From Ligilactobacillus ubinensis (GTDB lineage: Bacteria > Bacillota > Bacilli > Lactobacillales > Lactobacillaceae), in assembly GCF_024160875.1 (NCBI RefSeq), contig NZ_JAIULA010000007.1, forward strand, positions 41,805 to 105,804: a stretch of 64,000 nt of DNA, in the 5' to 3' direction. Within the stretch, counting starts at the first letter, position 1. The number at the start of each line of letters is the position of its first letter. This document shows, piece after piece, positions 52,468 through 61,857 of this stretch. The notes beneath the pieces are model-generated. The model worked only from the letters and a program-made list of their open reading frames with translations, was not told the origin of the DNA and did not search any database. The position numbers and the translations under genes were made by a program.

Positions 52468-55254
52468 ATGGAAAATGAAAAAAGAGATTTTGTGACAACC
52501 ATCGCACAGCTTACGGATGATGCGACGATATATAATCAATTGGATACCACTAAAAACGGATTGAGCGCTCAAGCGGTTGAAAAAAGACAAGTAAAGTATG
52601 GTAAGAATATATTACGAGAGGCTAAGGGAGAACCATTATGGTTAAAATTTGTTAAAAATTTTACTAGTTTAATGGCGATTTTATTATGGGTTGCTGGATT
52701 AATATCTTTCGTTGCGGATTTAACTGAGTTAGGTATCGCTATCTGGGCAGTTAACATTATTAATGGTTGTTTTAGTTTTTGGCAAGAGTACCGTGCAGGT
52801 AAAGCAACTGCTGCACTAAAAGATATGTTGCCTGCTTATACAAGGGTAATTCGTGAAAACGAAGAGAAGAAGATATTAGCGCAAGAATTAGTACCAGGAG
52901 ATATAGTCAAACTTGAAGAAGGCGATGATATTCCTGCAGATATCAGACTAATACATGCAACGGATGTTAGAGTGGATCAGTCAACTTTAACAGGAGAAGT
53001 AAACCCTGTTAGTAAAGATGCTCGTGCTATCAAGGATGTAACAGGAAATCATGCAGATTTAAGAAATACGATTTTTTCAGGAACATCGATGCTTAAAGGA
53101 AATGCAATAGGTATTGTCGTTGTGACTGGGATGAGTACTGATTTTGGAAAAATTGCAGATTTAACCCAAAACGTAAAAGAGGATATCAGTCCATTACAAA
53201 AAGAATTAAATGTATTAACAAGACAGTTATCTGCATTGGCTATTACAATTGGAATTGCATTTTTCTTATTAGCAACTTTTGTAGTTCATTATCCAGTTGT
53301 TAAGGCTTTTGTATTTGGGTTAGGCATGATCGTTGCTTTCATACCAGAAGGATTGTTACCAACTGTAACCCTTTCATTAGCAGGAGCTGTACAAAGAATG
53401 GCACAAAAAAATGCGCTAGTAAAAAAATTGGCCAGTGTAGAGACGTTAGGATCAGCTTCAGTTATTTGTTCTGATAAAACAGGGACTTTAACGCAGAATC
53501 AAATGACAGTCAATCATTTATGGACAACTAAACATAGCTATACGGTTAGCGGAGAAGGGTATGAACCTAAGGGGAAAATTCTAGAAGGGCCTAAAGAAGT
53601 TAAAGCGGTAGATACTCCGGATTTATTTGAATTATTAAGAGGGGCGTTATTAGCAGATAATGCAAAGATTGTAGCTCCTAATGAACACCATAAGCGTTAT
53701 CAAATATTAGGTGATCCCACGGAAGCTTGTCTGGAAGTTGCAGCATCTAAAGGCGGCATTAACCCAGAATTAGAAAGAAAGGTGGCTACGCGGATTAAAG
53801 AGTTACCTTTTGATTCTGATCGTAAGATGATGACAGTGATAGAGCAAAGGGTCACAGAACGCAAGTTTGATACTTTCACAAAGGGTGCGCCTAATTGTGT
53901 GTTAAAACAATGTAATAGTTATCTAGAAGATGGAAAAGTAAAAACTTTAACAGCAGAAATAAGACAAAAAATTATGGCAGCAAATGATGGTTATGCTAAG
54001 CAAGGGTTACGCGTTTTAGCTGTTGCTTGTCAAGAATTACCAACGCAATATAGAACTGAGATTGAAAAAGCAACTTTGGAAAATGTAGAAAAAAATATGA
54101 TTTTTGTGGGGTTAACGGTTATGTTTGATCCTCCACGAAAAGAGGTTCGTGCAGCAGCAAAATTATGTCATAAAGCTAAAATAAAAATAATTATGGTAAC
54201 TGGAGACTATAGTTTAACGGCAGAAAGTATTGCGCGTAATATTGGAATAGTTCCAGCTGATGCCGCTGTAAAAGTAATAACAGGTGAAGAATTAAAGGAA
54301 ATGTCAGATAATGAACTAAAGCAAGCGTTAAAAGGTGAAATTGTTTTTGCACGGATGGCACCGGAACAGAAATATCGAGTTGTTACAAATTTGCAACAAA
54401 TGGGTGAGGTTGTTGCTGTAACAGGTGATGGCGTTAATGATGCTCCTGCTTTAAAAAAAGCTGATATTGGAGTTGCAATGGGTATTACAGGGACTGACGT
54501 TGCCAAAGAAGCAGCTGATATGATTTTAACAGATGATAATTTTGCTTCAATTGTGACGGCCATAAAAGAAGGGCGCGGAGTTTATAGTAATATTCGAAAG
54601 TTTTTGCTGTATATCCTAAATAGTAATATGCCAGAAGCAGTTCCATCGGTTCTCTTTTTATTGAGTGGGGGATTGATTCCACTACCGTTGACTATTATGC
54701 AGATTCTTTCGATTGATTTAGGAACAGATATGTTACCAGCACTTGGTTTAGGCAAAGAATATGCAGAAGATAGTGTTATGGAAAAGCCACCACGCTCACT
54801 AAAACAGCATCTGATTAACAGAAAATTATTATTAAAGGCATTTTGTTGGTATGGACTATGGGCATCAATTATTTCAACAGGTGCATATTTCTTTAGTAAC
54901 TACTTTTCTGGGTATATTTTCCCACATTTAGCAAATAGTGGAACGGCTTACGCTCAGGCAACAACGGTTACACTTGGCGCGATTATCTTCTGTCAGATTG
55001 CAGCTGTATTAAATTGTCGTTATGAAAAAGAATCAATGTTTCAGCGATACTTCTGGAATAATTCCCTAATTTTTGCAGGGATTATCTTTGAAGTAGTGCT
55101 ATTCTTAGCATTGACATATGTGCCTATTTTACAAGCAGTTTTTGGGACGGCACCTTTGGAATATAGAGACTGGCTCTTTTTAATCTGTATTCCATTTCCA
55201 CTTATTTTAATTGATGAAATAAGAAAATTATTTGTACGTAAGCGACTAATTTGA
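52468..55254 (+). CDS. P2-type cation-transporting ATPase
   Basis: A 928-residue P-type pump with about 10 membrane helices. Asp336 in SDKTGTLTQNQMT is phosphorylated; KGAPNCVL, MVTGDYSLTAESIARNIGI and VAVTGDGVNDAPALKKADIGVAMG are the other catalytic motifs. The TM4 motif is PEGLLPTVT (293-301) and TM5-6 read LNSNMPEAVPSVLFLL...IDLGTDMLPALGLGKE, which resemble the Na,K-ATPase-like P2C group more than SERCA. The actuator motif TGES reads TGEV (175-178). The transported cation is not clear: Na+, Ca2+ or K+. Start ATG 52468 with AAGAGGTG. Confidence 0.88.
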   Translation: MENEKRDFVTTIAQLTDDATIYNQLDTTKNGLSAQAVEKRQVKYGKNILREAKGEPLWLKFVKNFTSLMAILLWVAGLISFVADLTELGIAIWAVNIINGCFSFWQEYRAGKATAALKDMLPAYTRVIRENEEKKILAQELVPGDIVKLEEGDDIPADIRLIHATDVRVDQSTLTGEVNPVSKDARAIKDVTGNHADLRNTIFSGTSMLKGNAIGIVVVTGMSTDFGKIADLTQNVKEDISPLQKELNVLTRQLSALAITIGIAFFLLATFVVHYPVVKAFVFGLGMIVAFIPEGLLPTVTLSLAGAVQRMAQKNALVKKLASVETLGSASVICSDKTGTLTQNQMTVNHLWTTKHSYTVSGEGYEPKGKILEGPKEVKAVDTPDLFELLRGALLADNAKIVAPNEHHKRYQILGDPTEACLEVAASKGGINPELERKVATRIKELPFDSDRKMMTVIEQRVTERKFDTFTKGAPNCVLKQCNSYLEDGKVKTLTAEIRQKIMAANDGYAKQGLRVLAVACQELPTQYRTEIEKATLENVEKNMIFVGLTVMFDPPRKEVRAAAKLCHKAKIKIIMVTGDYSLTAESIARNIGIVPADAAVKVITGEELKEMSDNELKQALKGEIVFARMAPEQKYRVVTNLQQMGEVVAVTGDGVNDAPALKKADIGVAMGITGTDVAKEAADMILTDDNFASIVTAIKEGRGVYSNIRKFLLYILNSNMPEAVPSVLFLLSGGLIPLPLTIMQILSIDLGTDMLPALGLGKEYAEDSVMEKPPRSLKQHLINRKLLLKAFCWYGLWASIISTGAYFFSNYFSGYIFPHLANSGTAYAQATTVTLGAIIFCQIAAVLNCRYEKESMFQRYFWNNSLIFAGIIFEVVLFLALTYVPILQAVFGTAPLEYRDWLFLICIPFPLILIDEIRKLFVRKRLI

Positions 55255-55271
55255 ATAGATGGATTTAAAAT

Positions 55272-55332
55272 AAAAAATTGGCTAGAATGTATGTTATTTC
55301 AACTTGAATAACAACGCTCTAGTCAATTTTTT
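55272..55332. terminator. Bidirectional terminator between the ATPase and ECF genes
   Basis: AAAAAATTGGCTAGA (55272-55286) pairs with TCTAGTCAATTTTTT (55318-55332). An inner stem GTTATT/AATAAC is also present. It suits both convergent transcripts. Confidence 0.85.
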
Positions 55333-56009
55333 TACCATGGCTTTAGAATAAAGCCACAGTAAGTATACAGTAATAATAGTAGAATAGTTAATCCCCATTG
55401 CCATTTAGGCAACCTTTGTGTTTGTAATGCAGTTCGTTGATAACCCTCTGAAAAACCCTGAGAGGTCATTGCTTCAGCAAGATCACCAGACCAGTTTAGT
55501 GCAATAATAATAATTCTTAAATAAAGTCCAGGTTGCCAAGGGCGATAAGTAATGCCGCGCATTTGAGCGGAATATTGAATCCGTTTGAATTGTTGCCGAA
55601 CTCGAGGGAGAAGATTAAAAGCAGCCAACAAACCAAAAACAAAGGTTTCTGACAATTTTAAGTGACCAGCTAAATTAAATAATAATTGTTTGACGCTAAC
55701 TGTTAAAGTTAGCGCTGAACCAATAAGCAAGTAAGCGTAGACACGAGTCCCATAAATCCAAGCAATATGCCATTTATCGGTTGTACCAAACAACATAAAT
55801 GACCACCAACTACCAAAAGCAAGCGGTAGAGTTACTAAGATTACAATAAAAATAGTTTTTAATTTAACCCGTCTAAAAATTATTATATATAAAATACTTA
55901 GTAATGAAACAATGCAATTTAGCCAAACACTTTTAACAAATGTGGTTTGAAGACCAATACCTAACATGATTAAAAAAAGAATTGCAGGGTTTAGAGGTTT
56001 AAGTTTCAT
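55332..56009 (-). CDS. ykoC: ECF transporter T component (YkoC-like)
   Basis: A 225-residue membrane protein with five or six helices. The coupling helices carry LLPRVRQQFKRIQYSAQMRGITYR and LAEAMTSQGFSEG, positioned like the two A-R-G motifs of EcfT, here R-G and Q-G. It joins the ATPase and S component to form a thiamin-type uptake system. Overlaps the ATPase gene by 11 bases. Confidence 0.85.
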   Translation of the reverse strand: MKLKPLNPAILFLIMLGIGLQTTFVKSVWLNCIVSLLSILYIIIFRRVKLKTIFIVILVTLPLAFGSWWSFMLFGTTDKWHIAWIYGTRVYAYLLIGSALTLTVSVKQLLFNLAGHLKLSETFVFGLLAAFNLLPRVRQQFKRIQYSAQMRGITYRPWQPGLYLRIIIIALNWSGDLAEAMTSQGFSEGYQRTALQTQRLPKWQWGLTILLLLLYTYCGFILKPW

Positions 56010-57411
56010 TAGTGGTCCTCCTTAGATGCAATGTTTTATCAGTAATTTCTAGCTCATAGTCAATTTGCGGTCGAACTTCAACAAGTTGATGTGAAATAAT
56101 TAGAGTACTTAACTGTAAAGCTTGAGTTACTTCAATAATAAGTTGTAAAACATTATTAAGTGAAGTAGAGTCAAGACTTGCTAATGGTTCATCCAATAAT
56201 AAAACTGGTTGTGCCATAATTAGCATTGATAGTACTTGTAATTTACGTTGTTGTCCACCTGAAAGTTGATAGACAATATGTTGTTTTGAAAGATTCGTTA
56301 GATTTAATAGTTGATAAGCATCATTAATTCGTGAATCAGTCCAGTATTCTGGATGAAGGCTATGCTTTTTGGATAAATTTAATTCTTCAGCAATGGTTAA
56401 GCGAACAAATTGATCAGTACTATTTTGGAAAACTAGGCCAATTATCTGTGCCCAAGCTTTCCGTTTATATTTAGTACTTAATTTTTGCTGATAAAAAATA
56501 TCACCTTCGTAGGTGGTCTGATGTGTTAGTGCTCCAAAAAAAGTAGACTTTCCAACGCCATTTGCACCTGAGAGCAAACCAACTTGTCCCTTAGGCAAAT
56601 ATAGTGTATTAGGCTGCAATAATATTTTGTCATGAATAGATAGGCTCAGATTATTCCAAGTTAAATTGTGTAGTGAACCAAAATTTTGTTGCGTTTGCTT
56701 GGAGAAAATAATTTTATCTAAGATTTTAGTTGAACCTTTAGTTAGTTGTTTATTTTCAATCTTATATAAGTTATCAACAAGACCAGTGTAATTGCTAAAA
56801 TCATGATCAGTAATAAAAATAGTTTTATGATGTTTTAGTTGTAGCTTTTTTAAATCATGTAACAATTGTTTTCTAGCAACAGGATCAACATTGGCAAAGG
56901 GTTCGTCAAGTAAAATAATCTGACTATCTAGTGCAAGAATAGTTGCTAAGGCGACACGCTGCTGCTCTCCGCCAGAAAGAGTCAGCAACTCACGCTTGGT
57001 AAAGTTTTCTAGATGTAGTTCAGATAAGACCCAAGCAACTCGTTGTTTAATTTTTGAGCGGTCCAGTTGAATGTTTTCAAGCGCAAAAGTTATTTGCTCC
57101 TCTACAGTCCGCATGGCAAATTGACGACTAGGATTTTGAAAAAGCATTGCAAGATATTTTGCTCGTTCAAATGGAACAATATTATTAACGGATACATCGT
57201 TTAATAATATATCACCAGCAGTAATTTTTCCGCCATATTCTGGATATAGACCAGCTAATAGTTTAAAAAAAGTAGACTTTCCACAGCCAGATGGCCCAAC
57301 TAGTAAGTTGAATGTATTTAATGCTAATTTAAAATTTATGTTTTCAAGAACAGGCGGCTGGTTATCTGTATATGCAAACGTCAGATTTTTAACAGTTAAG
57401 GTGGTAGTCAT
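55999..57411 (-). CDS. ykoD: ECF transporter ATPase, duplicated (YkoD-like)
   Basis: A 470-residue protein with two ABC ATPase domains. Domain 1: Walker A GPSGCGKSTFFKL, signature LSGGEQQRVALA, Walker B IILLDEPFANVDP. Domain 2: Walker A SGANGVGKSTFF, signature LSGGQQRKLQVL, Walker B VLLLDEPLASLDS. It energises the thiamin-precursor transporter. It shares one base with the ykoE stop. Confidence 0.93.
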   Translation of the reverse strand: MTTTLTVKNLTFAYTDNQPPVLENINFKLALNTFNLLVGPSGCGKSTFFKLLAGLYPEYGGKITAGDILLNDVSVNNIVPFERAKYLAMLFQNPSRQFAMRTVEEQITFALENIQLDRSKIKQRVAWVLSELHLENFTKRELLTLSGGEQQRVALATILALDSQIILLDEPFANVDPVARKQLLHDLKKLQLKHHKTIFITDHDFSNYTGLVDNLYKIENKQLTKGSTKILDKIIFSKQTQQNFGSLHNLTWNNLSLSIHDKILLQPNTLYLPKGQVGLLSGANGVGKSTFFGALTHQTTYEGDIFYQQKLSTKYKRKAWAQIIGLVFQNSTDQFVRLTIAEELNLSKKHSLHPEYWTDSRINDAYQLLNLTNLSKQHIVYQLSGGQQRKLQVLSMLIMAQPVLLLDEPLASLDSTSLNNVLQLIIEVTQALQLSTLIISHQLVEVRPQIDYELEITDKTLHLRRTTNET

Positions 57412-57971
57412 TATTTAATCAATCCTGTCTTATCTAAAAGTGATTTAGTCCAATATACTAAGACTCCAGCAAAAAAGCCAATTGAAATGAAACGAATAAT
57501 GAACAAAGAAATTAACATTCCAAAATTGTAAGAAGAATAACCACTTTGAAATAAATCCCAGATAAATGTAATAATAGTTGAGCCAATCGTAGATAAGAGA
57601 AGGCCTAATTTCCCCCAGTTTTTATAGCCTGTTGCTGCAAAGCCTAGTTCATTGCCAATACCTTGAATAAAGCCAGATATCAAAGTAGAAGCCCCCCAAC
57701 TTGAAAAAAGTAACATCTCCACAGCTGCAGCTAAAAGTTCACCAATAACAGTTGCGCCAACCTTTTGTAATAGAATCCCAGCGAGCGGCCCTGCCATAAT
57801 CCACACACCTAGTGTAGCATCATTAGCATAGGCTTTTAATGGCGTAGCGGCTATAGCATAATATGCATAGCTCCATAGTTGATAGATAATTCCAAAAAAG
57901 ATACCAATAATTGCTAGAAAAATAACGTCGCGAATACTCCAACCTTTTTTGTTCTTGTTAATAGTTTGCAT
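57411..57971 (-). CDS. ykoE: ECF transporter S component for thiamin or HMP (YkoE-like)
   Basis: A 186-residue substrate-binding membrane protein with about six helices (WSIRDVIFLAIIGIFFGIIYQLWSYAYYAI, GVWIMAGPLAGILLQKVGATVIGELLAAAVEMLLFSSWG, GFIQGIGNELGFAATGYKNW). It belongs to the YkoE family for thiamin or hydroxymethylpyrimidine. First gene of the ykoEDC operon, directly behind a TPP riboswitch, which confirms the substrate class. Confidence 0.92.
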   Translation of the reverse strand: MQTINKNKKGWSIRDVIFLAIIGIFFGIIYQLWSYAYYAIAATPLKAYANDATLGVWIMAGPLAGILLQKVGATVIGELLAAAVEMLLFSSWGASTLISGFIQGIGNELGFAATGYKNWGKLGLLLSTIGSTIITFIWDLFQSGYSSYNFGMLISLFIIRFISIGFFAGVLVYWTKSLLDKTGLIK

Positions 57972-58051
57972 GATAATACTCTCCTTTAAGATATAGTTGC
58001 TAATAAGACAAGGAGAAGACTGGTTTGTTATATTAGTAAAAAATTAGAATA

Positions 58052-58081
58052 AAAAACGCCGTAAAAACAAATTACAGGCGT
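58052..58081 (-). terminator. Riboswitch-controlled terminator before ykoE
   Basis: On the minus strand ACGCCTGTAA pairs with TTACGGCGT, followed by TTTTTTATT. It lies between the TPP aptamer and ykoE and is the expected off-state structure. Confidence 0.85.
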
Positions 58082-58120
58082 AGTTAAGGTCATTATTCAT
58101 TCAAATATACTAATATAAGA

Positions 58121-58198
58121 ACAAGACTTCCTACGCTGGTATTAACCAGATCAGGTTCATGGGTGTATCTCAGCCAAAAAAATGGCACCCCAGCTTGT
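58121..58198 (-). ncRNA. TPP riboswitch (THI box)
   Basis: Read on the minus strand: P1 ACAAG with CTTGT, then TGGGGTGCC, GGCTGAGATACACCC, GAACCTGATCTGGTTAATAC and CAGCGTAGGAAG. These are the thi-box consensus words. It controls the ykoEDC transporter: TPP binding would favour termination at 58052-58081. Confidence 0.97.
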
Positions 58199-58213
58199 GG
58201 TATCAACGCTTAC

Positions 58214-58242
58214 ATTCTAGCAAAAAAATATTTTTTTGTAAA
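58214..58242 (-). promoter_or_regulatory. Promoter of the ykoEDC operon
   Basis: On the minus strand TTTACA (58242-58237), a 17-base spacer and TAGAAT (58219-58214), just ahead of the TPP riboswitch. Confidence 0.65.
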
Positions 58243-58348
58243 TAATATTGTCCTAAATTTTTAAATTAGTTCGATATACAAAGCAAATTATCCTTGCCTT
58301 AAATATTCTTTTTTCGTTATATAAATATACTATATAGAGTCATATTGT

Positions 58349-58377
58349 TTGAAATATAGTTTTTAAAATATTACTAT
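58349..58377 (+). promoter_or_regulatory. Putative promoter of the Dyp peroxidase
   Basis: TTGAAA (58349-58354), a 17-base spacer and TACTAT (58372-58377). Confidence 0.5.
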
Positions 58378-58412
58378 AAAAGATGGAAGATAGTGAAAGG
58401 GGTAATGCTATA

Positions 58413-59366
58413 ATGACAGTTGATCCAAGTAAAGCACAAGATGTATGGAAAGATATTGGGGAACATGTTCAATTTACGGTTTTAAAATTAAAACGTAAAA
58501 ATCAAAGGGATGAACGTGAAGTAATAGAAAATTTTTGCGATCGTTATCAAGCTATATTGCGGTCATTAAGGATTAGAGATGCAACACCGCAGGCACAATC
58601 AAATTTGAAAGCAACATTTGGTTTTAGTAATTCGGCTTGGGAATATCTTTTCCCTGATGCTGCAAAGCCAAATGAATTGGAAACATATACGGAGTTAGTA
58701 GGTCCTAAGTATAAGATGCCTGCCTCTGAAGGAGATTTATTTTTTCACATCCGAGCAAGCAATGAAGCTGTGGTATATGAAGCACAGACTCAGTTTATGC
58801 GCTTTTTAGATAAAGTGACAACTGTAGTTGATGAAACAAAGGGCTTTAGATATTTTGAAGGTCGTGCAATTATAGGTTTCATTGATGGAACTGAAGCGCC
58901 AGAAGTTCAAAAGGCTGCTAGTTACGCATTGATAGGTGATGAGGATCCCAAATTTAAAAATGGTTCCTATGCTTTCGCACAAAAATGGATACACAATATG
59001 GATTTTTGGAATAAGCTTAAAACAGAAGAACAAGAAAAGGCAGTTGGAAGAGAAAAATTTAGTGATCTTGAATTAGAAGATCGAGATAAGTTTAAAAATG
59101 CACACAATGTTAGCTCGAAAATAGAGATTAATGGAGAGGAACAAAAAATTATTAGAATGAATGTTCCATTTTCTGATCCTGCTATAGGCAAAACGGGGAC
59201 ATATTTCATGGGGTATTCTCGTCATTGGAAGGTTACTAAAATGATGTTGCAGCAAATGTTGGATACAAATGACTATTTACTAACCTTTTCGAAGATTTTA
59301 TCAGGGCAGTTATTCTTTATTCCTTCAAAAGATCTGTTAGATGATATAGTAGATGGCAAAATGTAA
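58413..59366 (+). CDS. Dye-decolorizing (Dyp-type) heme peroxidase
   Basis: A 317-residue B-type Dyp peroxidase. The catalytic Asp158 lies in GFIDGTEAPE (the GxxDG motif), proximal heme His231 in NAHNVSSK, and Arg248 in IIRMNVPF; GTYFMGYSRHW follows. There is no signal peptide, so it acts in the cytoplasm. It needs heme, which lactobacilli usually take up rather than make. Start ATG 58413 behind AAAGGGG. A cytochrome-b5-like protein and a PerR-like regulator are close by. Confidence 0.92.
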   Translation: MTVDPSKAQDVWKDIGEHVQFTVLKLKRKNQRDEREVIENFCDRYQAILRSLRIRDATPQAQSNLKATFGFSNSAWEYLFPDAAKPNELETYTELVGPKYKMPASEGDLFFHIRASNEAVVYEAQTQFMRFLDKVTTVVDETKGFRYFEGRAIIGFIDGTEAPEVQKAASYALIGDEDPKFKNGSYAFAQKWIHNMDFWNKLKTEEQEKAVGREKFSDLELEDRDKFKNAHNVSSKIEINGEEQKIIRMNVPFSDPAIGKTGTYFMGYSRHWKVTKMMLQQMLDTNDYLLTFSKILSGQLFFIPSKDLLDDIVDGKM

Positions 59367-59461
59367 GAAAGATTATTTTATGATTAATTGTGGAGCTTTT
59401 TGTTAGGTTTTCTATTACAGAAGATGGTAAAATATACATAAAATGTAATGGAGGTAAACTT

Positions 59462-59698
59462 ATGACAGAAAAGACATTTACTAAAGAGGAATTAGCCGCT
59501 TACGACGGTGTTGATGGAAATAAAGCTTATGTTGCTGTAGATGGTGTTGTGTATGATGTTTCAAATGTAGCTCCTTGGAAGGGCGGATCTCATCATGGAA
59601 ACAAGGCAGGTACAGATGCAACAGAAGGCATTGGACATTCACCTCACGGGAAAAAAGTTTTAAATAAGTTGAATGTTGTTGGAAAATTAGTTGATTAA
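59462..59698 (+). CDS. Small cytochrome-b5-like heme-binding protein
   Basis: A 78-residue protein with the cytochrome b5 fold: FTKEELAAYDGVDGNKAYVAVDGVVYDVSN, then APWKGGSHHGNKAGTDATEGIGHSPHGKKVLNKLNVVGKL. His44/45 and His59/62 are the candidate heme ligands. It has no membrane anchor. Start ATG 59462 with GGAGG ahead. It stands alone 95 bases after the Dyp peroxidase gene. Electron transfer or heme storage is possible; the partner is unknown. Confidence 0.85.
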   Translation: MTEKTFTKEELAAYDGVDGNKAYVAVDGVVYDVSNVAPWKGGSHHGNKAGTDATEGIGHSPHGKKVLNKLNVVGKLVD

Positions 59699-59701
59699 TT
59701 A

Positions 59702-59752
59702 AAAATAGCTGTTTGATAGTGATGTATTAAGACTATTAAGCAGCTATTTTAA
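59702..59752 (+). terminator. Terminator after the cytochrome-b5-like gene
   Basis: AAAATAGCTG...ATAGT (59702-59720) pairs with ACTAT...CAGCTATTTT (59732-59750), with two wobbles. Confidence 0.75.
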
Positions 59753-59922
59753 TTATTAATAAAATGGTAAATCAGATAAATTTAAATTATTTTATGTTGA
59801 ATTAGAGTAATTAATCGAAAATGAAAAAATAATAAATTTACATTATTAACTGAAAGAAAGATGAAAGGATATAAATATATAGGGTATAATATAAATTAAA
59901 GAAAGCGGAGGTGCGGTATAAA

Positions 59923-61098
59923 ATGCCTAAAATCTTATTAATGAATGCTGGAAGTTCCTCAGTGAAATGGAAACTTTTTGAAATCGAAAATGAAAAAATT
60001 GTTGCAAAGGGTTTAGTTGAACGGATGTTAATGCCAGAGTCGACTTTTGAAATTAGCTATAATGATCAAAAATATAGCAAAATTATAGATAATTTAACAT
60101 ATGAAGATGCAGCGCAAATGATAATTGAAAAAATTCAAACGTTAAATATAACAACATTAGATGACATTAAAGCGGTAGGACACCGAGTTGTTGCTGGTGG
60201 TCAGAAATTTAAACAAGCAACATTAATAACACGTGAAAACTTAAAGAATATTGAAGATTTAAGTGACCATGCTCCATTGCATAATCCGATGGAAGCTAAG
60301 TACATAGAACTTATGCAAACTGTAATGCCTCAAACACCCCAGTATGCAGTGTTTGATAGTCAGTTTTTTACAGATATGCCAGAAGTTAATGCAATTTTTA
60401 GCTTACCTTATGAATATACGGAAAAATTTGGGATTAGACGCTACGGTGAACATGGAATTAGTCATGCTTATATTTCTAAGCAGGCTGCAAAATTGCTAGG
60501 AAAAGATTTAAACAAATTGAAAATGGTAACTCTACATTTGGGTAGTGGCTCATCAATTTCAGCAGAAAAAGATGGAAAGGCATTTGATAGTTCAATGGGG
60601 TTTACTCCATTAACAGGAGTTACAATGGGAACTCGATCAGGAGATATTGATCCATCTTTGGTGCCCTTTTTAATGAAGAAGTTGGGTAAAAGTGCTAGTG
60701 AGATTATCGAAATTTTTAATACAAAGTCTGGTTTGTTAGGAATTTCAGGAGTTTCATCAGACATGCGCGATATTATAAAAAATAGAGCCAAAGATAAGCG
60801 CTGTGGATTAGCAGTTGATGTTTTTGTAAATCGTATTGTAAAATATGTAGGAAGTTATTTTGCAGAACTAGGTGGGTTAGATGTGATTGTTTTTTCAGGT
60901 GGAATTGGTGAAAATAATAGCAATATACGTGCAGAAATTGCACATAAGTTGGCTTGTTTAGGTGTTTTACTTGATGAAAAGCGCAATGCTAATACTAAAG
61001 AAGGGGTGATTTCTCAAGAAGCATCGCCCATAACGGCAGTAGTAGTACCCACAAATGAAGAATTGGCAATGATTCAACAAATAAAAGAAATAATTTAA
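59923..61098 (+). CDS. ackA: Acetate kinase (divergent)
   Basis: A 391-residue enzyme that makes ATP from acetyl phosphate, the product of pyruvate oxidase. ILLMNAGSSSVKWKLFE, VGHRVVAGGQ (Arg kept), GSSISAEKDGKAFDSSMGFTPLTGVTMGTRSGDIDP, LLGISGVSSDMRDI and VFSGGIGENN are family motifs. FDSQFFTDMP replaces FDTAFH-TMP, so the histidine equivalent to His123 is Phe here, and EHGISH stands for FHGTSH. It may be a paralogue with altered kinetics. Start ATG 59923 with GGAGGTG. Confidence 0.9.
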   Translation: MPKILLMNAGSSSVKWKLFEIENEKIVAKGLVERMLMPESTFEISYNDQKYSKIIDNLTYEDAAQMIIEKIQTLNITTLDDIKAVGHRVVAGGQKFKQATLITRENLKNIEDLSDHAPLHNPMEAKYIELMQTVMPQTPQYAVFDSQFFTDMPEVNAIFSLPYEYTEKFGIRRYGEHGISHAYISKQAAKLLGKDLNKLKMVTLHLGSGSSISAEKDGKAFDSSMGFTPLTGVTMGTRSGDIDPSLVPFLMKKLGKSASEIIEIFNTKSGLLGISGVSSDMRDIIKNRAKDKRCGLAVDVFVNRIVKYVGSYFAELGGLDVIVFSGGIGENNSNIRAEIAHKLACLGVLLDEKRNANTKEGVISQEASPITAVVVPTNEELAMIQQIKEII

Positions 61099-61140
61099 AC
61101 ATTTTTTGATGAAAGTAGATAAATATGGTGAGGATATTAG

Positions 61141-61719
61141 ATGCAATATAAAACACATGTTGTTACGTCTTTAGCATTAGGATTACCACTAATAGTTAGC
61201 AGTAATGAATTAACCGCGATAAATGTGGGTGCATTAATAGTTGGTAGCTTGCTGCCAGATATAGATCAACCAACTTCATTTTTGGGCAAACGGAATAAGT
61301 TTGTTAGTGGTGTAACGCATAAAGCGTTGGGACATAGGGGTGGAACACATTCAATTATTGGCTTAGTGATAACTTTTGTTTTGTTGGCGTTTATTCAAGG
61401 ACAGTATATGTCGCAAAACGCACAATATATGCCGTTTTGGCTAGTTTTAGGCTATTTATTGCATTTAATAGAAGATAGTTTTTCAAAAGATGGTGTACGT
61501 TGGCTTTGGCCTTTAGGCAAGCGAGGTCTTCGGACAGGAGGAAAATTTCTGGCTTATACAACAGGTGGAATTGGTGAATACTTGCTACTAGGGTTTATGG
61601 TCTGCTTGTTGATTATAGAAATCAGACTAATTTGGTTAAATCAATTAGCAAGTTTTTTACCCAATGGAATGGTGCAGGTTATTCAAAGTTGGGTGATACG
61701 AGTCCAAAAATTATTTTAA
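61141..61719 (+). CDS. YdjM/DUF457-type metal-dependent membrane hydrolase
   Basis: A 192-residue membrane protein of the LexA-regulated YdjM family. THVVTSLALGLPLIV, SLLPDIDQPTSFLGKR (D-x-D), LGHRGGTHSIIGL and LHLIEDSFSKDGVRWLWP are the conserved acidic and histidine motifs, with about four membrane segments. The substrate is unknown; relatives are linked to phospholipid or cell-envelope turnover. GGTGAGG before ATG. Confidence 0.88.
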   Translation: MQYKTHVVTSLALGLPLIVSSNELTAINVGALIVGSLLPDIDQPTSFLGKRNKFVSGVTHKALGHRGGTHSIIGLVITFVLLAFIQGQYMSQNAQYMPFWLVLGYLLHLIEDSFSKDGVRWLWPLGKRGLRTGGKFLAYTTGGIGEYLLLGFMVCLLIIEIRLIWLNQLASFLPNGMVQVIQSWVIRVQKLF

Positions 61720-61857
61720 TTGCTTATTTATTTTAAATTAGTAAAATTTAAAATGGACTTTTATTAGATTTTGCGCAATAATGGTAATGAAAGAGTTTTA
61801 TTTAAGAAAAATTATAAAACTAAATCTTTTAAAAGCAGAGGGAAAGGAGCGCTTCAT

